Shown piece after piece: positions 1-5,287 of a stretch of 8,308 nucleotides of DNA. Source of the DNA: MGOM01 sp035693825 (lineage in GTDB: Bacteria > Chloroflexota > Anaerolineae > Anaerolineales > E44-bin32); the NCBI GenBank assembly GCA_035693825.1, contig DASSGB010000112.1:1-8308 (forward strand), in the 5' to 3' direction. Each line of letters opens with the position of its first letter. The first letter of the stretch is position 1. The notes under the pieces are model-generated. The model was not told the DNA's origin, made no database searches, and worked only from the letters and a program-made list of their open reading frames with translations. The translations under genes and the position numbers were made by a program.

Positions 1-1311
1 CTCTCCGATTCTCGATCGAAACAGAAGGGCGGCCGCGGATTTCGCCACCTGCCGTTCGACCTTGTTGGCTGCGTCTTCTCCCTCGGTGCAATGGGCGGCC
101 AGGACGTCCAACTCGTCTTTGCGGTAGGGCGCCGGCTCGCCATCCACGGCTGCCCGCAGCAAGCGCTGGGTGATCAGGTCGGGATAGCGCCGATTGGGGG
201 CCGTGGAATGTGCATAGTCTCTGACGGCCAGGCCGAAGTGTCCCTGCGCGTTCCCTTGAGGCAGCTCGGCCACGTACTCCCCGGCGCCCAGAAGCTTGAT
301 CACCGCCAGAGACAGGTCGGGGAATCCCACGGGATCCGCGGCCTTCTCCTTGACCAGAAATCCTTCCAGCGCCTTGGCATCAGGAAGGCTCGGGAGCGCG
401 AAGTTACGGTCCGCGGCCAAGGCAACGATCCGTTCCCAGCGCTTTGGGGCGCGCACGACGCGGCGGATCGAAGGAAAATCCTTGGCCGCGAGATAGCGGG
501 CGGTCACGCCGTTGGCCGCGATCATCAGGTTCTCGATGATCTCCTTGGCGCGGTTCGCCTCCTCCAGATCCAATGCGCGGATTCGATCTCCGTCGAATTG
601 AGCTTTGGCTTCAATCGTCTCCAGACTGAGGGCCCCATGAATATGCCGGTAAGCCTTCATCCTCTGGGCGGTGCTGTCCTGGAGGCGCAGAGTCTCGTCC
701 AGTCCCTTTACCGCCGCGGCGAGAGCCTCCGGCGGGCTGGCGTTCCCGTCCAGCCAGGCCGCTACACTGCGGTAGGCGAGCTTGGCATGGTTGATGACCC
801 ATGCCCGGTAGACCCCGGAATCCTGAAGGGTGCCATCCGGCTCAACCACCATCTCGACAACCATCGACATACGTTCCTGTCCTGGATTGAGAGAGGTGAG
901 ATCCGTCGAAAGCCTCTCCGGAAGCATCGGGAAGATCCTGGCGGCGGTGTAGACCGAGGTGGTGTTGTGGCGAGCATGTTCATCGATGGCGGAGCCGTCG
1001 GGGACCATGGAGACTACGTCCGCTACGGCCACCAGAAGACGGACTCGGCCGGTCGGCAGCGCCTCGGCAACCGTCAGCTGATCCAGGTCCCGCGAGTCAT
1101 CGTTGTCGATGGAAGCCCACGGAAGACCCCGCAGATCTCGGACCCCGCGGGAACCATCCGGCGGGTCGCCGTCCGGGTCTGCAGGCAGAGGAAGCTCCTT
1201 GAGCTCGGCCAGGGCGGCGGCGGAAAAGTCGGGGAGCAACCCTCGTTCGAGCATGGCTCGATGAGCGATGCCCTCCAGAATCGCGCGGTGGTTCTCGCTC
1301 GGAGAATTCAC
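1..1311 (-). CDS. RNB-domain exoribonuclease (RNase II/R-like), 3' end beyond window
   Basis: This is a probable 3'-to-5' exoribonuclease of the RNase II/R superfamily acting on single-stranded RNA in the cytoplasm. About 437 residues are visible and the C-terminus lies beyond base 1. The active-site segment at residues 66-78 reads ASIDNDDSRDLDQ, giving Asp69, Asp75 and Asp77 in the family's D-x5-D-x-D spacing, but Gln78 stands where RNase II and R have a fourth Asp. A second signature, DYAHSTAPNRRYPDL (364-378), matches the usual HFTSPIRRYxDL block. Only about 60 residues precede the catalytic domain, so the two N-terminal cold-shock domains of RNase II/R are absent. I chose GTG at 1311 because the following residues (SENHRAILEGIAHRAMLERGLLPDF) resemble my recollection of short RNB protein N-termini; its ribosome binding site is weak. 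TTG at 1389, with GGAG seven bases upstream, is an alternative, and ATG at 1254 a less likely one. The frame is open upstream to a TAG at 1516-1518. Family assignment is firm; the exact start is not. Confidence 0.9.
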   Translation of the reverse strand, partial: MNSPSENHRAILEGIAHRAMLERGLLPDFSAAALAELKELPLPADPDGDPPDGSRGVRDLRGLPWASIDNDDSRDLDQLTVAEALPTGRVRLLVAVADVVSMVPDGSAIDEHARHNTTSVYTAARIFPMLPERLSTDLTSLNPGQERMSMVVEMVVEPDGTLQDSGVYRAWVINHAKLAYRSVAAWLDGNASPPEALAAAVKGLDETLRLQDSTAQRMKAYRHIHGALSLETIEAKAQFDGDRIRALDLEEANRAKEIIENLMIAANGVTARYLAAKDFPSIRRVVRAPKRWERIVALAADRNFALPSLPDAKALEGFLVKEKAADPVGFPDLSLAVIKLLGAGEYVAELPQGNAQGHFGLAVRDYAHSTAPNRRYPDLITQRLLRAAVDGEPAPYRKDELDVLAAHCTEGEDAANKVERQVAKSAAALLFRSRIGE

Positions 1312-1487
1312 GGCTGTGCGGATGCCGCCGGGACGCGTCGCTGGGGTGCGCCGGCGGGATGCCCTACTTGGAGCGCCTGCGGAGGCCAATGGATCACTCC
1401 GATGGTGCGGCCATGTCGGAAACGCCCAGCCGACGGAAGAGGATGCGGCGGGGCGGACGGCCTCGCAAACCGGACACCGTTCGAGAA

Positions 1488-1525
1488 CACATGGTAGCTG
1501 CGGCTGCGGAGTGCGCTACCATGTG
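1488..1525. repeat. 11-bp perfect inverted repeat (dyad) upstream of the RNB gene
   Basis: The arm CACATGGTAGC at 1488-1498 is exactly inverted at 1515-1525, with a 16-base spacer. It lies after the stop codon of the DUF5670 gene (1577) and before the RNB gene. In RNA it would form an 11-bp stem with a large loop. There is no T-tract on the minus strand (TTCTCG follows), so a classical Rho-independent terminator is unlikely. A two-site operator or a Rho-dependent or processing hairpin is possible. Confidence 0.6.
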
Positions 1526-1576
1526 CTTTCGGTTGTTCTGGCACCTGCAAGCCTGGGCCTTCGAACTAGACCCTTC

Positions 1577-1726
1577 TCACTTCAGCACTTCCAGGACAAC
1601 CAGGACGATCACGATGATGATCAGGATGTGGATCAAGTTGCCCGTGCGTGGGATGCTGGGGATGAACCTCGGGCCAAAGGCGCCGAGCAACCACAGTACG
1701 AGCAGGATAACGATGATGGTCCACAT
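1577..1726 (-). CDS. DUF5670 / Lmo0937-type small membrane protein (49 aa)
   Basis: This 49-residue peptide starts MWTIIVILLVLWLLGAFGPR and ends LIHILIIIVIVLVVLEVLK. Residues 2-17 and about 31-47 are strongly hydrophobic and form two short membrane segments, joined by a loop rich in Pro, Gly and Arg (18-30). The MWTI-VLLVLWLLG start and the GxLIHxLL-type second helix are the pattern of the Lmo0937/DUF5670 family, whose biochemical role is unknown. ATG at 1724-1726 is preceded by AAGGAG at a 7-8 base distance, a strong ribosome binding site. It is the last of six small stress-type genes in one direction, about 106 bp after the CBS gene. The overlapping plus-strand frames are antisense shadows. 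Membrane location is confident; function is not known. Confidence 0.85.
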   Translation of the reverse strand: MWTIIVILLVLWLLGAFGPRFIPSIPRTGNLIHILIIIVIVLVVLEVLK

Positions 1727-1832
1727 GAGATTTCTCCTTCATGCCATCTACCCGGTGTGGTAGTTGTCGATGGAGGGCCGAGGGAGGCCCGGACTTCAGA
1801 AGCCAGGAAGCTGAGATCCTAGGTGAGCTCTC

Positions 1833-2270
1833 TCACTTTGCGTTGGATTGCGAGATTCCCTTCACTACGGCGGCGGTCTTCTCGGACTGGTCGACGCGCG
1901 TCGCCACGTCTGCCTGGGATATGATCCCCAGGATCCTGTTGTCGTTGTCCACAACAGGAATGCGCCGCAATTGATGCTCGGACATGGCGTTCAAGGCTTT
2001 CTGCAGATCGTCCTCCGCGCGGCACGTGACCACCTCGCGCGTCATGACCGCCTCCACTTTCGTGGATGTGGGGTCACGCCCTTCGGCCACGATCTTCAGG
2101 GCGAGATCGCGATCGGTCACGATGCCGACCAGCTTTCGAGTCCGCTCGTTTTCGATCACGGGTATCGGACCGATGTTCTCCCGTTTCATCAGCCGGGCTG
2201 CGTCCGCCGCCGAGCTGTCGGGCAGGCAGCAGACAGGATCTTTCGTCATCAGTTCACTGCATTGCTTCAT
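1833..2270 (-). CDS. Tandem CBS-domain protein (145 aa)
   Basis: Two CBS domains make up almost the whole protein (about residues 8-64 and 76-128). Each begins with the usual MT-x-(D/E) element (MTKDPV, MTREVV) and ends with the ribose-contacting pattern: GIVTDRD at 49-55 and GIISQAD at 115-121. Stand-alone CBS pairs normally bind adenine nucleotides (AMP, ATP, SAM or similar) and act as energy or stress sensors; the ligand here cannot be read from the sequence. ATG at 2270 is preceded by GGGAGGAGGAGCTC, an excellent ribosome binding site. The same frame is open further upstream to 2405, but that extension is Arg/Pro-rich, overlaps the YtxH gene and has no homologous look, so I reject it. There is no transmembrane segment or DNA-binding domain, so any output must go through a partner. 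It lies 85 bp downstream of the YtxH gene. Confidence 0.92.
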   Translation of the reverse strand: MKQCSELMTKDPVCCLPDSSAADAARLMKRENIGPIPVIENERTRKLVGIVTDRDLALKIVAEGRDPTSTKVEAVMTREVVTCRAEDDLQKALNAMSEHQLRRIPVVDNDNRILGIISQADVATRVDQSEKTAAVVKGISQSNAK

Positions 2271-2355
2271 GAGCTCCTCCTCCCTTGGGACGCGATCGGA
2301 AACCCTTGCACCCGCGACCTTTGGTCCGCCGACTGGATGGACGCGGTCCCTAGTC

Positions 2356-2709
2356 TCAAGCAGCCTTGACCGCCTTCTTACCGGCGTCGAGGGCCTCGGA
2401 GACACGCTCCATCTGTTCCACGAGCTTGTCTTGTCCGCGCTGCTTCAGTTCCACGGCCTTCTCACGAACGCCAGCGGTGACCTCGTCGGCATTGTGGCGC
2501 GCCTGCTCCAGTGCGTTCTTCACCGACGAGGTTGTCCGATCGCGCAACTGGATACTCTTGCGTCGAATCTGGGCGCGCGTCTGCATCCCCGACTGGGGCG
2601 CGAACAGAAGCATGGTGGCCGCCCCGGCCAGGCTGCCGATCACAAGGCCGATGAGCACGTTCTTCGTGCCGTTCAGGTTGTACTCTCGCTTCTCGATACC
2701 GTCTTCCAT
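2356..2709 (-). CDS. YtxH-domain membrane-anchored protein (117 aa)
   Basis: A single hydrophobic segment at residues 16-37 (NVLIGLVIGSLAGAATMLLF) leads directly into APQSG at 38-41. This glycine-rich helix followed by LLFAPxSG is the YtxH-family hallmark. The rest (about 42-117) is charged, helical and likely coiled-coil, with Arg, Glu, Gln and Lys repeats and Ala spacing. YtxH proteins are general-stress proteins in Bacillus and are widespread as inner-membrane anchors of unknown biochemical role. ATG at 2709 has AGGAG eight to nine bases upstream. The gene is followed after 85 bp by the CBS gene and preceded by a 261-bp gap, so it may begin its own transcript. Family call is firm, function unknown. 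Confidence 0.9.
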   Translation of the reverse strand: MEDGIEKREYNLNGTKNVLIGLVIGSLAGAATMLLFAPQSGMQTRAQIRRKSIQLRDRTTSSVKNALEQARHNADEVTAGVREKAVELKQRGQDKLVEQMERVSEALDAGKKAVKAA

Positions 2710-2970
2710 TTGTCAACTCCTATGCTGAAGAATGGGTTGGATCGTTATTACTGCGTATTGTCGTGAGGCGACGGAACCTGGGCCCGGGCAGGTGGACACG
2801 TCGAGGCGTGATACGCGCCGCGGCGTGCATGGTCCCTGCCTTCAACGGTCGGCCCGGGTGAGCACCTGGCAACCAATCACCCACCCGATCTGCACCGCGC
2901 TCAGGGAAGGAGCCGGTCGCCCGGCTTCCGTGCTTCTTTGGTCACGCCCAGGGTGCATTCCACTGTCTTC
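2710..2970. other. Intergenic gap between YggT and YtxH genes
   Basis: No convincing gene is present in these 261 bases; the short plus-strand frames here have no recognisable protein and GC-driven composition. Near the YtxH start there is an AT-rich patch, including TAATAA on the minus strand at 2745-2750, which could be a -10 element, but no good -35 box sits at the right distance (CGTCGC). The half nearest the YggT stop holds a hairpin described separately. There are also GC-palindromic stretches such as CCTGGGCCCGGG at 2778-2789. Confidence 0.5.
2904..2930 (-). terminator. Possible terminator hairpin after the YggT gene
   Basis: On the minus strand AGCCGG-GCGA-CCGGCT forms a perfect 6-bp GC-rich stem with a GNRA tetraloop (core 2911-2926). 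Flanking GGAA and TTCC can extend it past a small bulge. It lies about 45 bases past the YggT stop codon. The T-content after it is low (CTTCCC), so termination efficiency is uncertain. Confidence 0.4.
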
Positions 2971-3375
2971 CTACCCTTGCGTGCTATGGTCGATGGTTGT
3001 GGTCCGAGTGTCCACGGGCCCGCGCGGGCGGTAGAAGATCACCCAGATGAGTCTTTCCAGTGCCCATGCGATCAAGGCGTACACCAGCATGGCGATCACG
3101 GATGTGATTTCCAGCACCATGCCGCCCGTCTGCGGTGTGCCCACCAAACCCTCGAAGGGGGCCAGGAAGAGGCTGGTGAAGCCATAGACAAAGGCGGCGA
3201 TCGGGCTATCCGGGTTGGCCCCGATCAGCTTCAAGCCGATCCGCAGCGCAAGAAGGGCCTCGAGGATCCCGAAGAGCAGCCAGACCAGCTGGGTAGCCTT
3301 GAAGGTGAAGATGCGTTGTTCTCGTTCCGGTTCTCGTTGTGTCGTTCGAACCTCGGATACTCTGTTGTCGGTCAT
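2971..3375 (-). CDS. YggT-family integral membrane protein (134 aa)
   Basis: Two hydrophobic segments (about residues 28-52 and 87-115) flank a loop containing the conserved-type stretch FLAPFEGLVG (70-79). This helix, Pro-rich turn, helix layout is the YGGT domain, an inner-membrane family linked in some bacteria to osmotic stress or cell-division placement, with no settled biochemistry. The protein has a polar, Arg/Glu-rich N-terminal extension of about 25 residues before the first helix and a polar tail, making it longer than typical single-domain members of 80-100 residues. ATG at 3375 is preceded by AGGAG at a five-base distance. A 13-bp hairpin lies in the leader between this gene and the GlsB-like gene upstream, so the two may be partly uncoupled. 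Family call is good; function is inferred only. Confidence 0.87.
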   Translation of the reverse strand: MTDNRVSEVRTTQREPEREQRIFTFKATQLVWLLFGILEALLALRIGLKLIGANPDSPIAAFVYGFTSLFLAPFEGLVGTPQTGGMVLEITSVIAMLVYALIAWALERLIWVIFYRPRGPVDTRTTTIDHSTQG

Positions 3376-3430
3376 TACAACTCCTAAGTAGATGATGCTG
3401 GGAGACGCCCGGGGGTTCGCCCCTGTGTTG

Positions 3431-3460
3431 AGCAGGGGGTGCGTCTTCGCACCCCCTGCT
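3431..3460 (-). terminator. Perfect 13-bp hairpin between GlsB-like and YggT genes
   Basis: AGCAGGGGGTGCG (3431-3443) pairs without mismatch with CGCACCCCCTGCT (3448-3460) around a four-base loop. A smaller GGGG-TTCG-CCCC stem follows at 3412-3423 on the YggT side. The element begins about 30 bases past the GlsB-like stop and ends about 55 bases before the YggT start. No U-tract follows on the minus strand, so it may act as a terminator, an attenuator or an mRNA 3'-end stabiliser. Confidence 0.6.
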
Positions 3461-3491
3461 TGGCGTACGGCAACCGCGACGAAAAGCTGGC

Positions 3492-3752
3492 TTAGACTCT
3501 GCGGCGGAGGAGATGGACGACCCAGATCACGATCACGGCGCCCACGAGCGACACCAGCAGCGTGGAAACATTGAAAGCACCGCCCACACTGATGGGCGGG
3601 ACGCCGACCAGGGGGCTGATCAGGTATCCGGCCACGAAGGCCCCCACGATCCCCACGACGATGTTGATCAGCAGGCTGGCTCGGTCCTTCATGATTTCAC
3701 TCGCCAGCCAACCGATCGCGGCAGCCACGATCAGGTAAATGAGGATGTTCAT
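3492..3752 (-). CDS. GlsB/YeaQ/YmgE-family stress membrane protein (86 aa)
   Basis: The 86-residue protein has three hydrophobic segments (about 3-20, 27-48 and 62-82) and ends in LLRRRV, a positive-inside tail. The pattern IGWLASEIMK (13-22) followed by INIVVGIVGAFVAGYL (29-44) is diagnostic of the GlsB/YeaQ/YmgE (transglycosylase-associated) family. Despite the old name, these proteins have no catalytic domain; they are small inner-membrane proteins induced by general, acid or envelope stress, and in Gram-positives GlsB anchors the Asp23-type protein. ATG at 3752 has AAAGGAG eight bases upstream. It sits between the CsbD-like and YggT-like genes, both of stress-linked families. Length matches the family norm of 80-90 residues. 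Confidence 0.92.
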   Translation of the reverse strand: MNILIYLIVAAAIGWLASEIMKDRASLLINIVVGIVGAFVAGYLISPLVGVPPISVGGAFNVSTLLVSLVGAVIVIWVVHLLRRRV

Positions 3753-3799
3753 TCCTTAGACTCCTTTGTTCGATGTCAGCATCGGACGAACTGCTGAAG

Positions 3800-3829
3800 A
3801 TTGTTCGTAGGATCCGCCCGCCATCTCAA
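3800..3829 (-). promoter_or_regulatory. Weak candidate promoter of the GlsB-like gene
   Basis: On the minus strand TTGAGA (3824-3829) and AACAAT (3800-3805) are separated by 18 bases and lie about 48 bases before the GlsB-like ATG. The match to the housekeeping consensus is only moderate. A stress sigma factor with a different consensus cannot be excluded. Confidence 0.28.
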
Positions 3830-3858
3830 GGAGGGGAGAGACTCCGGCACCGCTCCGA

Positions 3859-4098
3859 TCATTTGCCGGGTGTGGGTACCGTCTTCCTTTTCAGGCCGGC
3901 CTCGTACTCCGATACGCGCTTGTCAATGGCCTCGACGGCGTGCTGGCGGGTATATCCGTACTTTTCCTGGAGCAAGCCGGCGAGAACGTCGAACTTGCCG
4001 GCGGCACGATCCAGATCGTCATCGGTGAGCTTTCCCCACCACGTCTTGGCCTCCCCGCGTATCTGCTTCCACTTGCCTTCAAAGACATCTTTGTTCAA
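3859..4098 (-). CDS. CsbD-family stress protein (79 aa, TTG start)
   Basis: The sequence begins MNKDVFEGKWKQIRGEAKTW and continues WGKLTDDDLDRAAGKFDVLA, the classic CsbD pattern (EGKWKQxxGxxKxxWGKLTDDDLD). A polar C-terminal half follows with LLQEKYGYTRQHAVEAID. CsbD proteins are small, soluble, highly charged general-stress proteins (sigma-B controlled in Bacillus subtilis) of unknown mechanism. I place the start at TTG (4096-4098) because AGGAGG lies eight bases upstream and the protein then starts just where family members do. A longer ATG start at 4179 overlaps the preceding stop codon, has no ribosome binding site and adds 27 atypical residues. The gene follows the orphan receiver gene by 77 bp and opens the run of six small stress-type genes. 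Confidence 0.9.
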   Translation of the reverse strand: MNKDVFEGKWKQIRGEAKTWWGKLTDDDLDRAAGKFDVLAGLLQEKYGYTRQHAVEAIDKRVSEYEAGLKRKTVPTPGK

Positions 4099-4175
4099 AG
4101 ATAGATCCTCCTGTTCCTTGGGAAGGGTGACCGCACGCTCCGCTTTCTGATCTCCTTTCTGCCAGCCAGCTGGCC

Positions 4176-4613
4176 TCATTCCATGGGAACGCTCGCGGCG
4201 GCACTTCGCAAGCGTTCGGCCACACGCTCGGGCGTCTCGGCTTTGCTGATGAACGCGTCGGCGCCGGCGGAAAGCGCGGCTTGGTGTCGGGCGTCGAGAT
4301 GGCTGATCAGGACAATGACCAAGGCGGCCGGGCAGGCCTTCCGGAGCTCGCCAAGCGCTGCGCTGGGCCCGCTGGGGAGCAAGTCCCAGTCCACCAACAA
4401 CATATCCGTGCGGCTGGTGGGCGCCTGAGCAAGTGTCGTCGGCCAGTCGCCGGCTTCGCCAACGACCTCCATGTGGAGATCAAGAAGCAGGTGGCGAAGC
4501 GCCGCGCGCTCTTCGCGTCGGGCATCGGCCAGATATACGCGTGTCACGTATTCATCGTACAGGAAACGCTCCCCGGCCACATCCACCGGCCGGGGAGTGT
4601 GGGCCTCCGCCAT
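4176..4613 (-). CDS. Stand-alone response-regulator receiver domain (up to 145 aa)
   Basis: A single CheY-like receiver fold with no output domain. Numbering from ATG 4613: RVYLADARREER (25-36) carries the acidic pocket, MLLVDWDLLP (71-80) the phospho-acceptor Asp75, VLISHLD (101-107) the switch Ser104, and AFISKAE (120-126) the conserved Lys124. In the acidic pocket the usual Asp-Asp pair is Asp30-Ala31, so one metal-binding acid is missing. The start is uncertain. ATG 4613 has no ribosome binding site and the first 22 residues are not receiver-like and cross a 10-bp hairpin. GTG at 4547 would begin MTRVYLADARREER, the usual receiver N-terminus, but also lacks a clear ribosome binding site. 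The gene follows the NarL-type regulator by 21 bp at most, so it may be a third component of that system or a phosphate sink. Family call firm, start and role open. Confidence 0.82.
   Translation of the reverse strand: MAEAHTPRPVDVAGERFLYDEYVTRVYLADARREERAALRHLLLDLHMEVVGEAGDWPTTLAQAPTSRTDMLLVDWDLLPSGPSAALGELRKACPAALVIVLISHLDARHQAALSAGADAFISKAETPERVAERLRSAAASVPME
4569..4597 (-). repeat. 10-bp perfect hairpin at the orphan-receiver start
   Basis: CTCCCCGGCC (4569-4578) pairs perfectly with GGCCGGGGAG (4588-4597) around a nine-base loop. It lies 38 bases past the stop codon of the NarL-type regulator and inside the longest reading of the receiver gene. It could be the terminator or attenuator after the two-component genes. 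That would favour the downstream GTG start of the receiver. Confidence 0.5.
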
Positions 4614-4634
4614 ATGGGGGAGGCCCGCAGGGGC

Positions 4635-5276
4635 TCAGACGATCAGTCGGTTGCGCAGTGCCAGGGTGACGGCTTCCGTCCGGCTGGCCACGCCAAGTTT
4701 GGACAGGATGTTGCTGACGTGGGATTTGACGGTGTAAGGGCTGACGGTCAGTTTGGCCGCAATCTGGGTGTTGTTCAGTCCTTCGACCATCAGAGCCAGC
4801 ACGGCGCGTTCTCGGTCTGTCAGGTCGAGGCCCGGCGGCGGAGGCTGGGAAGCGGCGTGGACGAGCGCCTGGGCCGCTTCTGGTGAAAGGGTGACACGAC
4901 CGGCATGCGCGGCCCGGATGGCCTGGGCCAGTTCATCGGCGGATACATCCTTGAGCAGGTAGCCGATGGCTCCGGCGTGCAGCGCGCTTTGCACGAGGAT
5001 CTCTTCCATGAAGCTCGTCAACGCGATCACCTGGACCGATGGAGTCTTGCTTCGCAGAAGGCGTGTCACGGCGGCGCCATCCATGTCCGGCATCACCATG
5101 TCCATCAGGACCACGTCCGGTTGAAGCTGGATGCACAGTTCCACGGCCGCCTGACCGCTGGCGGCTTCCCCCGCCAGTTCCAGGTCATCGAACGCCCTCA
5201 AGAAGGCGGCTAACCCGCGGCGGACCATCGCATGGTCATCCACGACAAGGACACGGATGCGCGAGGAGGGGGACAT
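4635..5276 (-). CDS. NarL/FixJ-family response regulator with LuxR-type HTH (213 aa)
   Basis: An N-terminal receiver domain (about 6-122) carries the acidic pair Asp13-Asp14, phospho-acceptor Asp59 in VVLMDMVMPDMDG, switch Thr87 and Lys109 in YLLKDV. A Pro-rich linker (144-149) leads to a LuxR/GerE helix-turn-helix at 150-211: LTDRERAVLALMVEG, then NNTQIAAKLTVSPYTVKSHV, then LSKLGVASRTEAV. All residues needed for phosphorelay are present, so this should be a phosphorylation-controlled DNA-binding transcription regulator. ATG 5276 has AGGAGG eight bases upstream; this ribosome binding site directly follows the kinase stop codon, so the two are probably translationally coupled and form a cognate pair. 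Targets are unknown; the small stress genes just downstream are the obvious candidates. Confidence 0.95.
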   Translation of the reverse strand: MSPSSRIRVLVVDDHAMVRRGLAAFLRAFDDLELAGEAASGQAAVELCIQLQPDVVLMDMVMPDMDGAAVTRLLRSKTPSVQVIALTSFMEEILVQSALHAGAIGYLLKDVSADELAQAIRAAHAGRVTLSPEAAQALVHAASQPPPPGLDLTDRERAVLALMVEGLNNTQIAAKLTVSPYTVKSHVSNILSKLGVASRTEAVTLALRNRLIV

Positions 5277-5287
5277 CTTGAAGCCTC

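Noticed and set aside
91..1497. Plus-strand 468-residue open frame
   Set aside because: It lies antisense to the RNB ribonuclease, whose minus-strand frame carries clear catalytic motifs. The plus-strand protein is Gly/Arg-rich with no recognisable domain.
1102..1774. 12-base repeat GTTGTCGATGGA at 1102-1113 and 1763-1774
   Set aside because: One copy is inside the conserved active-site coding of the RNB gene, so the match is probably coincidental.
2271..2405. Upstream extension of the CBS protein to an ATG at 2405
   Set aside because: The added 45 residues are Arg/Pro-rich, overlap the YtxH gene, and the internal ATG has a far better ribosome binding site.
4281..5281. Several overlapping plus-strand frames across the receiver and NarL-type genes
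   Set aside because: All are antisense to intact receiver and helix-turn-helix motifs and have no family features.
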